The notes below the pieces were generated by a model. That model made no database searches and was not told the DNA's origin. It saw only the letters and a list, made by a program, of their open reading frames with translations. DNA of 64,000 bases from Laburnicola sp. R22_1 (lineage: Eukaryota > Ascomycota > Dothideomycetes > Pleosporales > Didymosphaeriaceae): assembly GCA_014281115.1 (NCBI GenBank), contig JACONQ010000009.1, forward strand, positions 2,418,001-2,482,000. Direction: 5' to 3'. Below are positions 47,129 to 58,132 of this stretch, piece by piece. Position 1 is the stretch's first letter. Every line of letters starts with the position of its first letter. Made by a program: the position numbers and the translations under genes.

Positions 47129-47280
47129 CACCAGGTGGTGCGATAGTTCGTGAGGCCCTCAGCTAGAAAGTTAGAGTATATTTAACAATATTTGTATTAC
47201 CTATCCTAAAGTAACACATAGTACTTAGACTTTTGTCCTGTGAGTCGTATAAAGGTATCACGAATTATCACCACCTGGTG
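47129..47280 (+). mobile_element. 152-bp MITE, copy 1 (upstream of the exonuclease gene)
   Basis: Inverted ends CACCAGGTGGTGCGATAGTT / TAATTCGTGAT-type, about 25 bp with small gaps. Internal words AAAGTTAGAGTATATTTAAC, CCTAAAGTAACACATAGTAC and GACTTTTGTCCTGTGAGTC recur in reverse at 48698-48849. Confidence 0.8.
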
Positions 47281-47378
47281 CCAGAGAAAATCCGATGACG
47301 TCACCTCTGTGCACCTTGTCTGCGCCATCTCTACATTGTCGTGCACCAACAACCTACCCGAAAGCATCAAGAGAAAGC

Positions 47379-48559
47379 ATGAGTCGCGATATCAGTCCTC
47401 CGCCCTCGAAAAGAAGGAAGACGTCAGCCGCCACCGCGACACCAGTCCAGGATGCTCCAGACCCACCACCTCCCGCACCACCCGATGTAGACACCATGCG
47501 CATCTTCTCCTGGAATATCGACGGCATAGCACCCTTTCTCCAAAAGCCGATCACCACTTTCTTCCCAGCGACGAAACCGAGCGAGTCGAGTGGTGGTGGT
47601 AAAGCGAAGATCGCACCCGCATCTCTCCGCGGCTTCCTCCACCGCCACAACTGGCCCTCGATCCTCTTCCTCCAAGAAGTCAAGATCGCGGCTTCCGACC
47701 AAAAGACACAGGATGCCGTCCGCGCTGCGATTAATACGCGGTTACCGCTTGAAAACACGCCAGGTGGCCGGGACCGGGACCGGGACCGAGGGCCGCTGTA
47801 CAAGGCGCATTTCACGCTTCCTTCGGACTTGCATAATGCGCGCGGCCTCGGGGGACGCGGGAGGGTATACGGCGTATGCAGTATCCTCCGCGCGGACGTG
47901 GTTTCTAAATACAGCGCCAACGTACGTACCGTACCCTGGGACGCTGAAGGGCGCGTCTCTGTCGTTGAAATCACCACCACCATATCCAGCCAAAAATTCG
48001 CCCTCTTCAACATCTACGCTGTGAACGGGACGTCGAATCCGTGCCGCGATCCTCGCACAGGCGCCGTGCGAGGCACCCGACATGATCGGAAACGCGCGTT
48101 CCACCGCCTGTTGATGGACGAATGTGTCCGGTTGGAGGACGAAGGGTGGTTCGTCGTCCTCGGCGGCGATATGAATGTTGCGCCTGATGAGCGGGATGGG
48201 TATCCGCGGTTGCGCACTGTGCCGGGGGAGCATGTTGTTAATCGTGCGGATTTCAATGCGCGATTCCTTTCGGGCAAAGAACGGGAGGGTGAAGAGAAAG
48301 AGAGGGTGTTTGGCGGCGTGGATGTGTGGAGGGCGATGCGTGGGGAGGAGAGACGGTATACGTATTTTCCGCAGGGGAGGGCGTGGGGGAGTAGTTGTGA
48401 TCGGGTGGATTATTTTGTTGTTGGGAGGGGGGGTTGGTGGTGGGGTGTGGGATTTTGGATTCGGAGGGGGAGAGGGGGGTTAGTGATCATGTGCCGGTTT
48501 GGGTGGATGTTAGGGTAGGGAAAGGGGGTGCGGAGGGTGAGGTGGGGGGTTTTGGATGA
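47379..48559 (+). CDS. Exonuclease III / AP-endonuclease-like protein with a C-terminal frameshift
   Basis: Endonuclease/exonuclease/phosphatase-fold enzyme, close to fungal exodeoxyribonuclease III/AP endonucleases of base-excision repair. The start at MSRDISPPPSKRRKTSAATA is chosen because the upstream open frame runs toward a MITE. Active-site elements: FSWNIDGI (metal Asn), LFLQEVKI (metal Glu), FALFNIYAVNG, VVLGGDMNVAPDERD and SCDRVDYFVVG. The current frame continues to a stop at 48518 with Gly/Trp/Arg-rich sequence that looks wrong. The expected last motif, SDHVPVWVDV (catalytic His), is in the frame one base back, ending at 48559. A single missing base in the G run near 48425 would explain this: mutation or assembly error. 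If real, the enzyme lacks its catalytic histidine. Confidence 0.75.
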
Positions 48560-48697
48560 GGGGGTTGGAAGGCTTGTGGAAGAGCATGAGGGATGGTGAA
48601 GTGGATTATGTCTTGGTGGTTAGTTGGTACCGAGAACGCAGGTCGAAATGATAGTCACAGACTGTAACTGCGCAGTGAGGTCAGCATTATAAATATT

Positions 48698-48849
48698 AGG
48701 TGGTGCGACAACTCGCGAGGCCTGTACGAGACTCACAGCACAAAAGCCTAAGTCCTACGTGTTACCCTAGGATAGCACCTGTGAGGTAATACAAAGTTAA
48801 ATATACTCTAACTTTATAATTGAAGGCCTCACGAATTGTTGAATCGCCT
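48698..48849 (-). mobile_element. 152-bp MITE, copy 2 (downstream of the exonuclease gene)
   Basis: Same length as copy 1 and in opposite orientation. Ends AGGTGGTGCGACAACTCGCG / CCTCACGAATTGTTGAATCG. Contains GTTAAATATACTCTAACTTT and GTGTTACCCTAGGATAG, the reverse complements of copy-1 words. Confidence 0.8.
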
Positions 48850-48996
48850 GATGTCGATGCCTCCAACATTACTGAACAATTAGAAACATCGTCTTCAATA
48901 AGACACTCGACCGATATTAGCAAGCTCTGGAATCATAATTCTAGGATTTCTATGTCATTTAGCCCAGATACAGAAGTGCCACTGCTACCAGGACTA

Positions 48997-50321
48997 TCAA
49001 AGCACCAACGGCTTATGCTCCAGATCAATATCCAGCCCCGAACTCAACTGCGGAATCTGAGTGTAATTGCTTTGATCGAGCAGCTGTCTCGTCATCTGCA
49101 ATGTCTACAGATTTGTTAGTACCCTCTGTATTCCTTAGCTCACTTTACACTCACCTGTGCATATGTCGGAGTTTCATCGCTCTTCATGACTTGGAGGAAT
49201 GCCCATGTCTGTCGTAGTCGTTAGTGTTCATTTGGGTTTATTTTGTATGGATGTAGGGATAGTGGACGTACCATCGCGCCCGTGCTTTCGCCGCTGATGT
49301 TCGCATCTGCGCTTGTCTGGTCGTCTTTGCAGCCCGAGAACATGGTGACCATTTTGTTCTCGCTGCCATATTGGCCGACGAATTCGCCTACCCGCAGTTA
49401 GTAGCCCATCCTCGAGACAATAATTGCTAAAGGGGGTTGCAACAAGGGGTATACACACCCTCCTGGAACCCCTCCTCCTCCTGCTCCCCGATATGCTTCA
49501 GCCCATGAAAAAAGTTCGTCGCCCCAGCAAACAACTCCCTCGCCTCCCCCACCTTATCAAGCTGAAACCCCCCACCCAACATCCTCTGCGCCTGACTCAC
49601 CAACTGCGCCCCCTGCTTCAAATTATCCATCAACGAGATCTGCCCATCTGCATCGCTGCGATACACATACGGAAGCTCGATCGCCGACCCAGAATGACAA
49701 CAATCCATGATGACAAACAACGTACACCCAGCCGCCATATCCGTGACCAGGTGCTCGTGGAGCAACGTACTGCTGAGCTGGCCTTTGTACTCGAAATCCA
49801 CGGGGACGATGCTGTTGTCCAGCCCGGTGCTGCGGTTGCCGTCGACGTCTTCGACGAGCCCGCCGTGCCCGGAGTAGTGCAGGAAGAGCGTGCAGCCCGG
49901 CTCGGAGACGAGCCAGTCCATGGCGGCGAGGATGTTGTGGCCTGTGGGGTAGTAGGGGCTGGTGGGGTCGACGGCGGGGCTGTCCATGAGGATGACGCGG
50001 TCGCGGTGGTCGTTGCTGTAGCCGCGGTAGCTGAGGAATTCGGCGATGTTGTCGACGTCGGAGTGGCCTGGGGACGTGTTAATGATGTTTCTTGGACGAT
50101 GCGACCAATCAAGATCCTTCCTAGCGCATTAAACGGGGTTTGGCTGCGGCGACGACATCCCACATCGACTTCTGAATGAATGAAGAGATTCTCCAGGCTC
50201 TTTTTGCCCCTGTGGTATGATAGAAGGAGCCTTTAGTAGATTCGTACGTACATCCCTTCAACTCATGCGATGTGCCGGCGTAGTTTATTCCGATGAGGAG
50301 CGATTTCTTCCGTGGAGCCAT
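48997..50321 (-). CDS. MCA1: Type I metacaspase
   Basis: Arg/Lys-specific cysteine protease of the caspase fold, linked to stress responses, protein quality control and cell death. Exons 50321-50252, 50067-49459, 49387-49272, 49208-49155 and 49104-48997; 318 residues. All introns are GT-AG; the first is long for this genome (184 bp). It starts MAPRKKSLLIGINYAGTSHE. The catalytic His is in FLHYSGHGG and the catalytic Cys in FVIMDCCHSGSA; IPQLSSGLDIDLE lies near the C-terminus. There is no proline/glutamine-rich prodomain, so it is shorter than yeast Mca1 and resembles prodomain-less fungal paralogues. GCHSDVDNIAEF replaces the usual GCINDV at the exon 1/2 junction. Which paralogue it is cannot be told here. 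Confidence 0.92.
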
Positions 50322-50779
50322 GGTGTATCCTGATGCTTTTTACTTTTGCAAATGGCTGGTGTTGCTGCAAGATGTTTCTGCGAGGACGTTGTTAATGTAG
50401 AAGGGAGAAAGGTGCAGACGGGAAGTGTGGCTGCGGGTGTTAGAGGCTGTGCCTGCCGATCGGCGGGTGAATGTGGTGGGACAGTCGATCTTGCCCGTTT
50501 TGGGTAAGGCGGGGCGTTCGCAGTTGCACGTGTGTACATCAACCCGTGGCCTCAAAATTCAATGCGGATTATAGAAGTCATTCATTCATTCTTATCCGTT
50601 TATAGTCGACTTCACCCACATCTACTCGATATGCATTCAACGTACAATTTTTCCACGAAGGATCCCCTGTCCTCGTCCTCGCCCTCTCTTCTCCCTCCCA
50701 CATGTCGTCTTAGCCTTATCTACTCAGATTATTGAGGCAGGAATTACCTAAGGTATTTGTTCAAGTAGATTCGGCCCTC
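50322..50779. other. Metacaspase upstream region
   Basis: No gene; presumed promoter/5' UTR of the metacaspase gene. A C/T-rich stretch lies at about 50660-50700. Confidence 0.5.
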
Positions 50780-51160
50780 GTACTGCCCAACCTGGGGTAA
50801 CACAGAGCAATCAGACTTTTATAGTTGAAGCCTAGAGGCTACAACATCCTACAAGCTCATGATCAACCTTGCATACATGTTATAGAGTCACACCCGTGAA
50901 TTCTGACTGCGTATCGCCCATCCTGGGGTAACACCTGGTGATTATACTTCTATTCTACCACTATACCTAGAGTATAGAGGCTGGGACTTCCCATAAGCTC
51001 GTGATCAACCTTGCATACATGTTTAGAATCACACCTATGAATTCTGGCTACGTATTGCCCATCCTGGGGTAACACAAGGTGATTAGACTTCTATTATAGT
51101 ACTATAGCGAGAGCCTAGATGCTGGGACTTCCCATAAGCTTGGGATCAACAGTACACACA
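50780..51160 (+). repeat. Tandem array of about three 132-141-bp units
   Basis: Each unit carries CCTGGGGTAACAC (50790, 50922, 51063), then an A/T-rich part, then CCCATAAGCTCGTGATCAAC-type sequence. Units 1 and 2 share CTTGCATACATGTT and GTGAATTCTG-type ends. It is built from the same core that is dispersed elsewhere in the window. Confidence 0.8.
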
Positions 51161-51463
51161 TCCTCCAGGCTCCCTGACCGCGAGTGCCAGCATTGTGTGC
51201 AGTTTCTGCTTCTAAAGCAGGAATCTGATTACTTTGTGTTACCCTAGGATTAGCAATACCATGATTCAAATTACTCGACTTTGATAAGCTCGTGATCAAA
51301 CAGTTCACCTGCTTGGCAAGCTCACTTAGCTACGGCTATCCGAGTGTACAAAAACAACAATTACTTTCTATGGCTTGATCTTTTTATGCGGAAATACATG
51401 TGCATCTATTAAATCTGAAGGAGTGTTGCACACTCTTCGCGCCACTGTAAAATACCTCGCCAG
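51161..51463. other. Intergenic, inverted core motif
   Basis: GTGTTACCCTAGGATTAGC at about 51236 is the core in reverse; TAAGCTCGTGATCAA recurs at 51286. No gene seen. Confidence 0.5.
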
Positions 51464-52890
51464 TTAAATAGCACATCTTACGCCGACCTGCTCACGGCTC
51501 TCAATATACTCTTTGAGGCCCTGACAAATCTCCCGCCACTTGGTTCTTTCTTCGCCGAGTTTCGTGCATTCTGCATGTAACCCATCACATCGACCACGAA
51601 GTCCCGCTGCTACGGCGTTGAGGAAGCTGACCTCCCTGTACGCCTCCACGCGGGTGTTGGGCTTATCGTTCAGATTCGCCGCGAGTTTTTTGAGTTTGTT
51701 TTGATTCTGCTGACTGCAACCGTGAAGTTTTCAACGTCTTGTTCGTTGTATTGCGATATATCTGGAAGGGTTATTGTCTTATCCCACAAGTGGTTCCTAA
51801 ACAGGCTCGACGCGCTGTCGTTATCGTACGCAGAGTCACCCCCAAATTCGACGTTATCGGCAACGGCTTTGAACAGACTGCTGACAAGATCAAAACGGCA
51901 TTTTCCCAGCGTGCACACTCGTTGCTGGAGGGCTGTGGTGTCTTGCTCGTGGCTTCTCTTCGCCTCATCAAGCATCTCCTGGTATGTGGACAGTTGTTCG
52001 CGCGCTGCTTGGGCCTCAGCGCCATTCGACTCCAGCTCAGTGACTCGATCTTGCAGCAGCTGAGTATGTTCCTCAAGCTCCTTCAACTGAGCACGGAGGG
52101 AGACGACAGATTGATACGCCCCATCACGCTCAGCGACAACTCGGTCGAGATCTGAACTTTTATCAGCCGAAGCTTGAGTTTCCTGTTGGCGTTCTATTGT
52201 CATAGTTTCAAGGCTTTGAGACAAGGATTTATATTGTCGGGCTTTGCTTTGGTACTTCTCATTGACGTCGTTCAGTTGAGTCCGCTGCTCCTGCAGAGAT
52301 TGGATTGCCCGGCCATGATCTTGCTGAAGCTTGTCGAAAATGGCTTTGGTTTCTTCGACAGATCTTTGAAGATCGGCGATTGTGGGATCCTTGTCGGCTA
52401 CTGTGGACTGGAGGTCGGACAGTTGCGCAGCCTTCTCAGCCTGGCGATCGCGATCCTCGGTCATAGTGGTCAGCTGGGTGGTGGCAGCATCTCGCTGTTT
52501 GGTCATCTCGTCAAGATCCGACTGCATCCTGTCTAATTCCTTCGCCTTAAAATCGCGGTCCTCAGTCATAGCGGGCAGTTCAGATACTTTGGTGGCTAGC
52601 TCGTCGGCAGTTTCAGTCCGTTCTCTGACTACCGTTTGAAACTTTGAGTCATTATCTTGTAATTGGGTGATCTTGTTGTCGCGGTCCTCGCTAGTTACTT
52701 CAAGCTCCGAACCCTTCTTGAGCACCTCATTGGCTTTAAGGTCGCGCTCGCTAGTCATCGCCTGCAGCTCCAAATCCTTCTTGAGCACCTCGTTGGCTTT
52801 GAGGTCGAGATCACTTGTGACTAAGGCAACAAAGTTAAAAGCCCTTAGTAAAACAGTTAATTTTATACTAATTATAGTGGTGTAGTAGAT
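51464..52890 (-). pseudogene. Coiled-coil protein gene, 5' end lost at a transposon, frameshifted
   Basis: Most of the product is a long coiled coil of 10-12-residue E/D-rich heptad-like repeats (MTEDRDFKAKELDRMQSDLD, TEDRDRQAEKAAQLSDLQST). Near the open 5' end a 60-bp unit is duplicated (SERDLKANEVLKK twice). After a short globular tail (ISQYNEQDVENFTVAVSR) the frame stops at 51670. A neighbouring frame continues as LAANLNDKPNTRVEAYREVS and ends at 51464, so there is a frameshift near 51700. On the 5' side the frame stays open up to the LTR at 52892, with no start in normal context. No known family is identified; similar low-complexity coiled coils occur in many cytoskeletal proteins. Confidence 0.6.
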
Positions 52891-52891
52891 A

Positions 52892-53181
52892 TGTTAGATA
52901 TATAGGTATTCTTGATAAGATGAGATAGGAAGTAGTATAGTTAATTAATTAATTATGTTGTGTCTGTTAGAGAAGCTTAGCTATTGCGAGAAGTATCGTA
53001 CTAGTGCTAAGACGTACTAGTACTATTTAGGATAGAATAAAGGCAGTGCAAAATAGTAGTGTACTAGCCTCTTTTAATTTTATAGTAAAAATACTATAAT
53101 TTACACTAACTACTAGTGTGTAAAAACTATATAATTAGATATACCTACCTACTATAATTTATAGGGACTATCTATCTAACA
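52892..53181 (-). repeat. LTR of a reverse-oriented copia relic (3' LTR)
   Basis: 290 bp, TGTTAGATATATAGG...CTATCTAACA, heavily RIP-mutated. It is followed by CACCCCCTTAGC, the complement of a GCTAAGGGGGTG purine tract, which shows the element reads right to left. A much less mutated relative is at 53371-53688. Confidence 0.85.
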
Positions 53182-53370
53182 CACCCCCTTAGCTTAGAAC
53201 TATCCTAAGCTAGACCTAATTCTTTACAACTATACTATAGCTTATAGTCTAAAAACTTCTATCCTATATTCTAATTTGTCTAGATTAACTTCTTAGTTAG
53301 TAATTCTTCTTCTAACATCTTTAAGTCTAAGTTAATTAACAAACTTAGTCTATTTGCTAGCTAGTAGAGC

Positions 53371-53688
53371 TGTCAGATATAGGGGTATTCTTGATAAGAT
53401 GAGATGGGAAGTGGTATGGTTGATTGATTGATGTTTTTTTTTCTTGTTTCTCCTGGAGAAGCTCGGCTATCGCGAGAAGTATCTATCTAGTGCCAAGACA
53501 CACTAGTACTATTTGGGATAGTACAGGGGCAGTGCAAAACAGTGGTGCGCCGGCCTCTTTTGATTTCACAGTGAAAACACAGTGATTTACACTGATTGCC
53601 AGTGTGTATAGGCCATATGATCGGACACACCTACCCACCGTAATTCACAGTGAAATCACAGTGATTCACAGGGACTGTCTATCTGACA
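53371..53688 (-). mobile_element. Solo LTR inserted in the copia relic
   Basis: 318 bp, TGTCAGATATAGGGG...CTATCTGACA, bracketed by the 5-bp duplication AGAGC (53366-53370, 53689-53693). Same family as the LTR at 52892 but retaining GC and CpA sites. CACAGTGA words recur several times inside it. Confidence 0.88.
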
Positions 53689-53693
53689 AGAGC

Positions 53694-56600
53694 CTTTATA
53701 AAACTATCTGCTACTATTTTTTCTAATTATTAGTACTAGACTTTAATAGCTCTATATACTACTTCTTATTAAAGTTAATAATTATATATATTAATATACC
53801 TAAGCTTTGTTTATAACTTAGCAATTTCTTTAGTAATAAGTTAGATAGTTTATTAATTATTGCAATTAATAGTAATTATTAAAGGTAAGAGTTTAATCTT
53901 AAGTTTAGTAATTAACTAAGCTATAAAAAGTGCCTCCTTTACAACCTATAAGAGTGCTAGCAACTTAGCTTTAGTTATTAAAATAGTAATAGTATTTTGT
54001 TTATTTGCCTTCTAGGCTATAAGACTACTAAATAACTTAATAATATATTTTTATAAACTTTTTTTATTAAAGTTATTATTTGCAAATAATATATTACTAG
54101 TAATCTTATAGGTGTCTACTTCTTTAAAGCATAACTCTAGTAATTAGGTAAATAATAGGTATAGTAGTATGCGATTAGCGGCGTTATAATAGTTATTACT
54201 AGAATTTAATAGAAAATATAATAGTTAGAAGCTTATAAAAGCGATATCTATATATATAGTTACTATAGCGTATAGGATTAATTCTATCTTTTACTAGTAT
54301 TAGTTAATTTCTGCCTTTATAATAAGTCCTTCTTAAGATAGTAGTTTAACTGCTAATATTAGGGTTTTGTATTTAAAACTACGTTAGTTAATAAGATAAC
54401 TAATTTTATCTATATAGGACGTCTATAATAGCTAGAGTTGCCTACTTATATAGTCTCTAATAATTTATATTTCTAGAAACTACTAAAAATTATTACCTTT
54501 AGTAAGGGTAAACTTTATACTTATCTTTTTTATTACTATATTAGTAGTGTGTTTCTAATTTCTTAAGTAGGCTATAATAAGATTGTCTATATAAAAGAAA
54601 ATAATAATACTATCTTTAATTATATAGTAAGATTTGTGTAGAACTATAGTAAAACTAAATTTTTTAAAAGCACTAGTAAATTCTCTCTACTATAGTAGTA
54701 GTGAGATTTAAAGACTATATAGTGTCTTATATAACTATAGAATAGTGCCTAATTAGGTATAACTTTATAGCATTCTTATATAGAGTTTTTATCTATTTTT
54801 ATATAGATAAAGGCGTTAGTAATATTATACTAGCTAAGTTCTAGGTTATACTAAGCTACTATAAATATAAGTAGATAAAATAATTATTCTATAAGAGTTA
54901 TAGTATAGGTATTCTAAGTAGTAAAGTAGTATTATTAATTTTTACGTACTACTAACCTAGTCTTATACTTCTAAAATTAATAGCATTTATTAAGTTTATA
55001 GGTATATACTTATATATAGTTAAGAATTTAGTAGCTGCGTAATCACACTAGGGTAGTAGATACCTTACTTTAAGACCTTATTTCTTTATAGCTTTATAGG
55101 CATAATTGCTTAGTATCTTTCTATATATTAAATAGTAGGTAATTATTTAACTATATTTTATAAGATAGAGGTTCTAGTATTTAACTTTAATAGAGTTTCT
55201 TTTCTACTATAAGTATATAGTTAAATTGCGCCTTATTAAGTAGCTTTCTCTTATATTTGCCTCTACCCCCTACCTATATTCTAGCTAGGAAAGTAGCTGC
55301 CTATAGCACAGCGCGTTAATTTAGCTATAGTAATCTAATAGGAAATTGTTTATATTAATTATGTTTAAGGCTTACTATTAATTAGATAAGTAGTGTAATA
55401 GGTAGAGGTATTACTAATAGTATTAGGTAGGTATGGTTTTTTTTTGCGACTAAGGGGTTTCTAATAAAATTATTATAATAATAGTAGTTATTCCTCCTAC
55501 TATTATTAACACAGAAAAGTGTTTTAAGGTAGTATTAATAAAAAGGAGTTGACGTATTATAAATAAGCTAAGCGAGCTTAGTAGGCTTAGCGCGCCTACT
55601 CTAACTAAAAAAAATCTATATACAAAACTATGCGTAAGGCCACATCGCCATACTAGTTTGGAGTTAGGGAGAAGAAGATAAAATAGCGCTGGCGCTATAA
55701 CTAGTATGACGCTACAACTATCATCTTCTCTACTATTATTCCTAGGTAGGTATAATTAATCTTTTTTTCTTAATAGTATCCTAGAGTATTGTTATTATTC
55801 TTATAAGAGTTAGTAATTAACTTATTCTTATATAAAGACTGAGTGTTTTTGCGTTCTAGTAGTAAGAGTAATAGCTCTACTAATTAGGTCTATATAGTAA
55901 TTTCTTTATAAGTGCTATATATAAGATTATTTAATAGGTCTTCTTTTTACCTAAAAATACTAATTTTTTATTAAAGATAATATCTTAGGTACTAATAACT
56001 TTCCTAAGTAGAGATATTTGTTAATTAGTAGCCTACTAGATATCTAATCTATACTTTTAGATCTAATCTTTAGAGCTTACTCTTACTGCGTTTTATATTA
56101 TTAGTTATAGTAAAGGCTTTATAGCTATTGGCCCTAAGGTAAGCCTAGTTTAGTTTCTTTAATTAAGTAATAATACTATTTTAGAAAGTAACTATTATAA
56201 AGAATACTTTATATAGTAATTGCTATTAATTAGTATAGTTTAGAGTTTAATTATATAGGTATATAGCTACTTATATAATTTCTAGCTATAGTGTCTAGGA
56301 AAGGTTAGCGTTAAGTTGTATTGCATAACTCTTCTTCTTAATTATACTTTCTAAGTATTTAGCTTCTCTATTTTAAGCTTAGATATTAGGTGCTAAAGGC
56401 TTAATAATAATATCTTTACTAATATACTATCTATGAATATCTTACTTAACTAAGAAAATCTTATTATCTAATTTAATAACTATAACTATTACCTTACACT
56501 ATACTTTTATAAGTAGTATAAATTCTTTTAGTAGTTTAATAATTATTTATGCTAGTTAGTTGTCTCTAAAGTAGAAATTCTAAGCTATACCTAAGAATTA

Positions 56601-56913
56601 ATTAGTAATAAGCATTTAGCTTTTCTTACTAGTAAAGCTCTTATATTTAAAGTTGTGAAAGTTTATAGCGACTCTCTTACTAGAACTATTATTAATTTAT
56701 TTAGCTAATTATCTAATTTATTGCTTAAGCTTTAATCTGCTATAAGTATTACATTAGACTATAGTTAGTTCTTTAAGGCGTACCCTCTTATAGTAATTTA
56801 TAGTGTATTCTAGTACCTAAGAATCTAGGTAGCCTAGTTATTTATACTATATATTAGCGTCTACTTTCTACACTTATTATGTAGTATGCGTAGTAATCTT
56901 ATATATAGCATAT
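53694..56913 (-). pseudogene. Reverse-oriented copia polyprotein remnant
   Basis: Strongly TA-rich, no long frame. On the minus strand near 54570-54610 one frame reads DSIIIFFYIDNLIIAY, the copia RT core with the D-D pair changed to D-N. Order of signals (LTR and purine tract at the left) agrees with an element running leftward. A short A-tailed insert is at 55435-55742. The matching LTR on the right was not found. Confidence 0.6.
55435..55742 (-). mobile_element. Short A-tailed insert with 11-bp target duplication (SINE-like)
   Basis: 308 bp between direct repeats TAGGTAGGTAT (55424-55434, 55743-55753). On the minus strand it ends in CGCAAAAAAAAACC, i.e. an A-rich 3' tail. It keeps CpG-containing words (GCGCTGGCGC, CACATCGCC) in an otherwise RIP-flattened region. 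No ORF; no clear tRNA A/B box. Confidence 0.6.
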
Positions 56914-56927
56914 ATACTATTAGGTAT

Positions 56928-58118
56928 TTCTTTCCTAGAGTTAATCTATAATATTACGTAATTCTAGGCTGGCTATTTAACTAACCACCATATTACGTAA
57001 TTAATAATTTCTTTATTAATATTTTTTACTATAATAATAATAGTAACAATTATAATAGTAACTAACCTAACTATTTTATTACTCTTCTATAATAGATCTC
57101 CTCTTATAATTAGTAAGCTATATATCGCCATCTAGGATCTTGCCACTACTACTTATCTCTCCTATACTTCTACTACCGCTACTTACTTTTACTCTTATTG
57201 CTTATAGTCCTCTATCTTAATAGTAGCCTAAATAATTGCTACTACCTTAATAAGCTTCTTATACTACTACTATACCTCTAGCGTCTTATATATTATAATA
57301 AACTCTTTCTCCTCTTTACTCTAGTTCTTACCCTTATAGTCTTTATTATCTTTATTTTTAGTTATATTTTTAAGCTTCTATAGTATAATCTTTATATTGT
57401 GCTATTATTACTAGTACGTTACAAAGGCTGCGTCTCTACTAATACCTAGATACTAAAGGAGTGTCTTATACTTTAGGATCTAGAGGCATAAGGCGTAGTA
57501 AATTAGCCTAAAGATATTACTAATAGGGTACTTAAAGATAAGCTTTAGAGACTTCTTTAATAATTCTTCTAGTTATATAAGGTTGCTAAATCTTTAAAGA
57601 TTATTCTTAATTTTGCCTAGCTAGTTATCTATACCCTAACTAAATTTAATAATAGCTGTGTTATTATAGGTATTAGATTTGGACGCAATATTAGGTTGCT
57701 AGAAAGTTGTTGCGTTGCTAGATATAATAGATAAAAAGATAAAAATTTAGTATTCTAGGCGTTCCTAATATTATAAGAGGTAAACTTTATATGCTATACG
57801 TATAGCAAACTATAATTACGCTAGTTCTATTGTCTATACTACTTCTATAGTTGCAACTCCGCACTTTACTATAGCTCTCTAATAGTCTCCTAGTTAAGAG
57901 ATAATATGTAACTTAGTTATACTAGATAGTAGACTGTCTATTAACTACTATTAATAATACTACTATAAAGAAAGTTAATAACAAATTATTATTTTGTGTA
58001 TATTTTGTTACTACTACTATATGCTAGGTACTAGGTTTTAGTATCTCCTATTTTACTCCTCTCTATATATAGTGCAGACTTAACCTTAGTTAGAATCTCC
58101 ACATAATAAAGATCTTTA
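56928..58118 (+). mobile_element. Element A, copy 2 (heavily RIP-mutated)
   Basis: 1191 bp between perfect 14-bp direct repeats ATACTATTAGGTAT (56914-56927, 58119-58132). Collinear with the reverse complement of 3589-4832. The left end differs from TGTCACGTGATCCTGGGCC almost only by C-to-T and G-to-A changes. The right end has AGTTAGAATCT and AAAGATCTTTA where copy 1 has GGTTAGAATCT and GAAGATCTTCA. Confidence 0.82.
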
Positions 58119-58132
58119 ATACTATTAGGTAT

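Noticed and set aside
47295..47378. Upstream start for the exonuclease gene
   Set aside because: The extension begins 15 bp from a MITE and adds no conserved sequence; the ATG at 47379 precedes a basic, nuclear-signal-like segment.
50780..51160. Tandem array as CRISPR
   Set aside because: Units are over 130 bp with no short repeat/unique spacer pattern, and the genome is eukaryotic.
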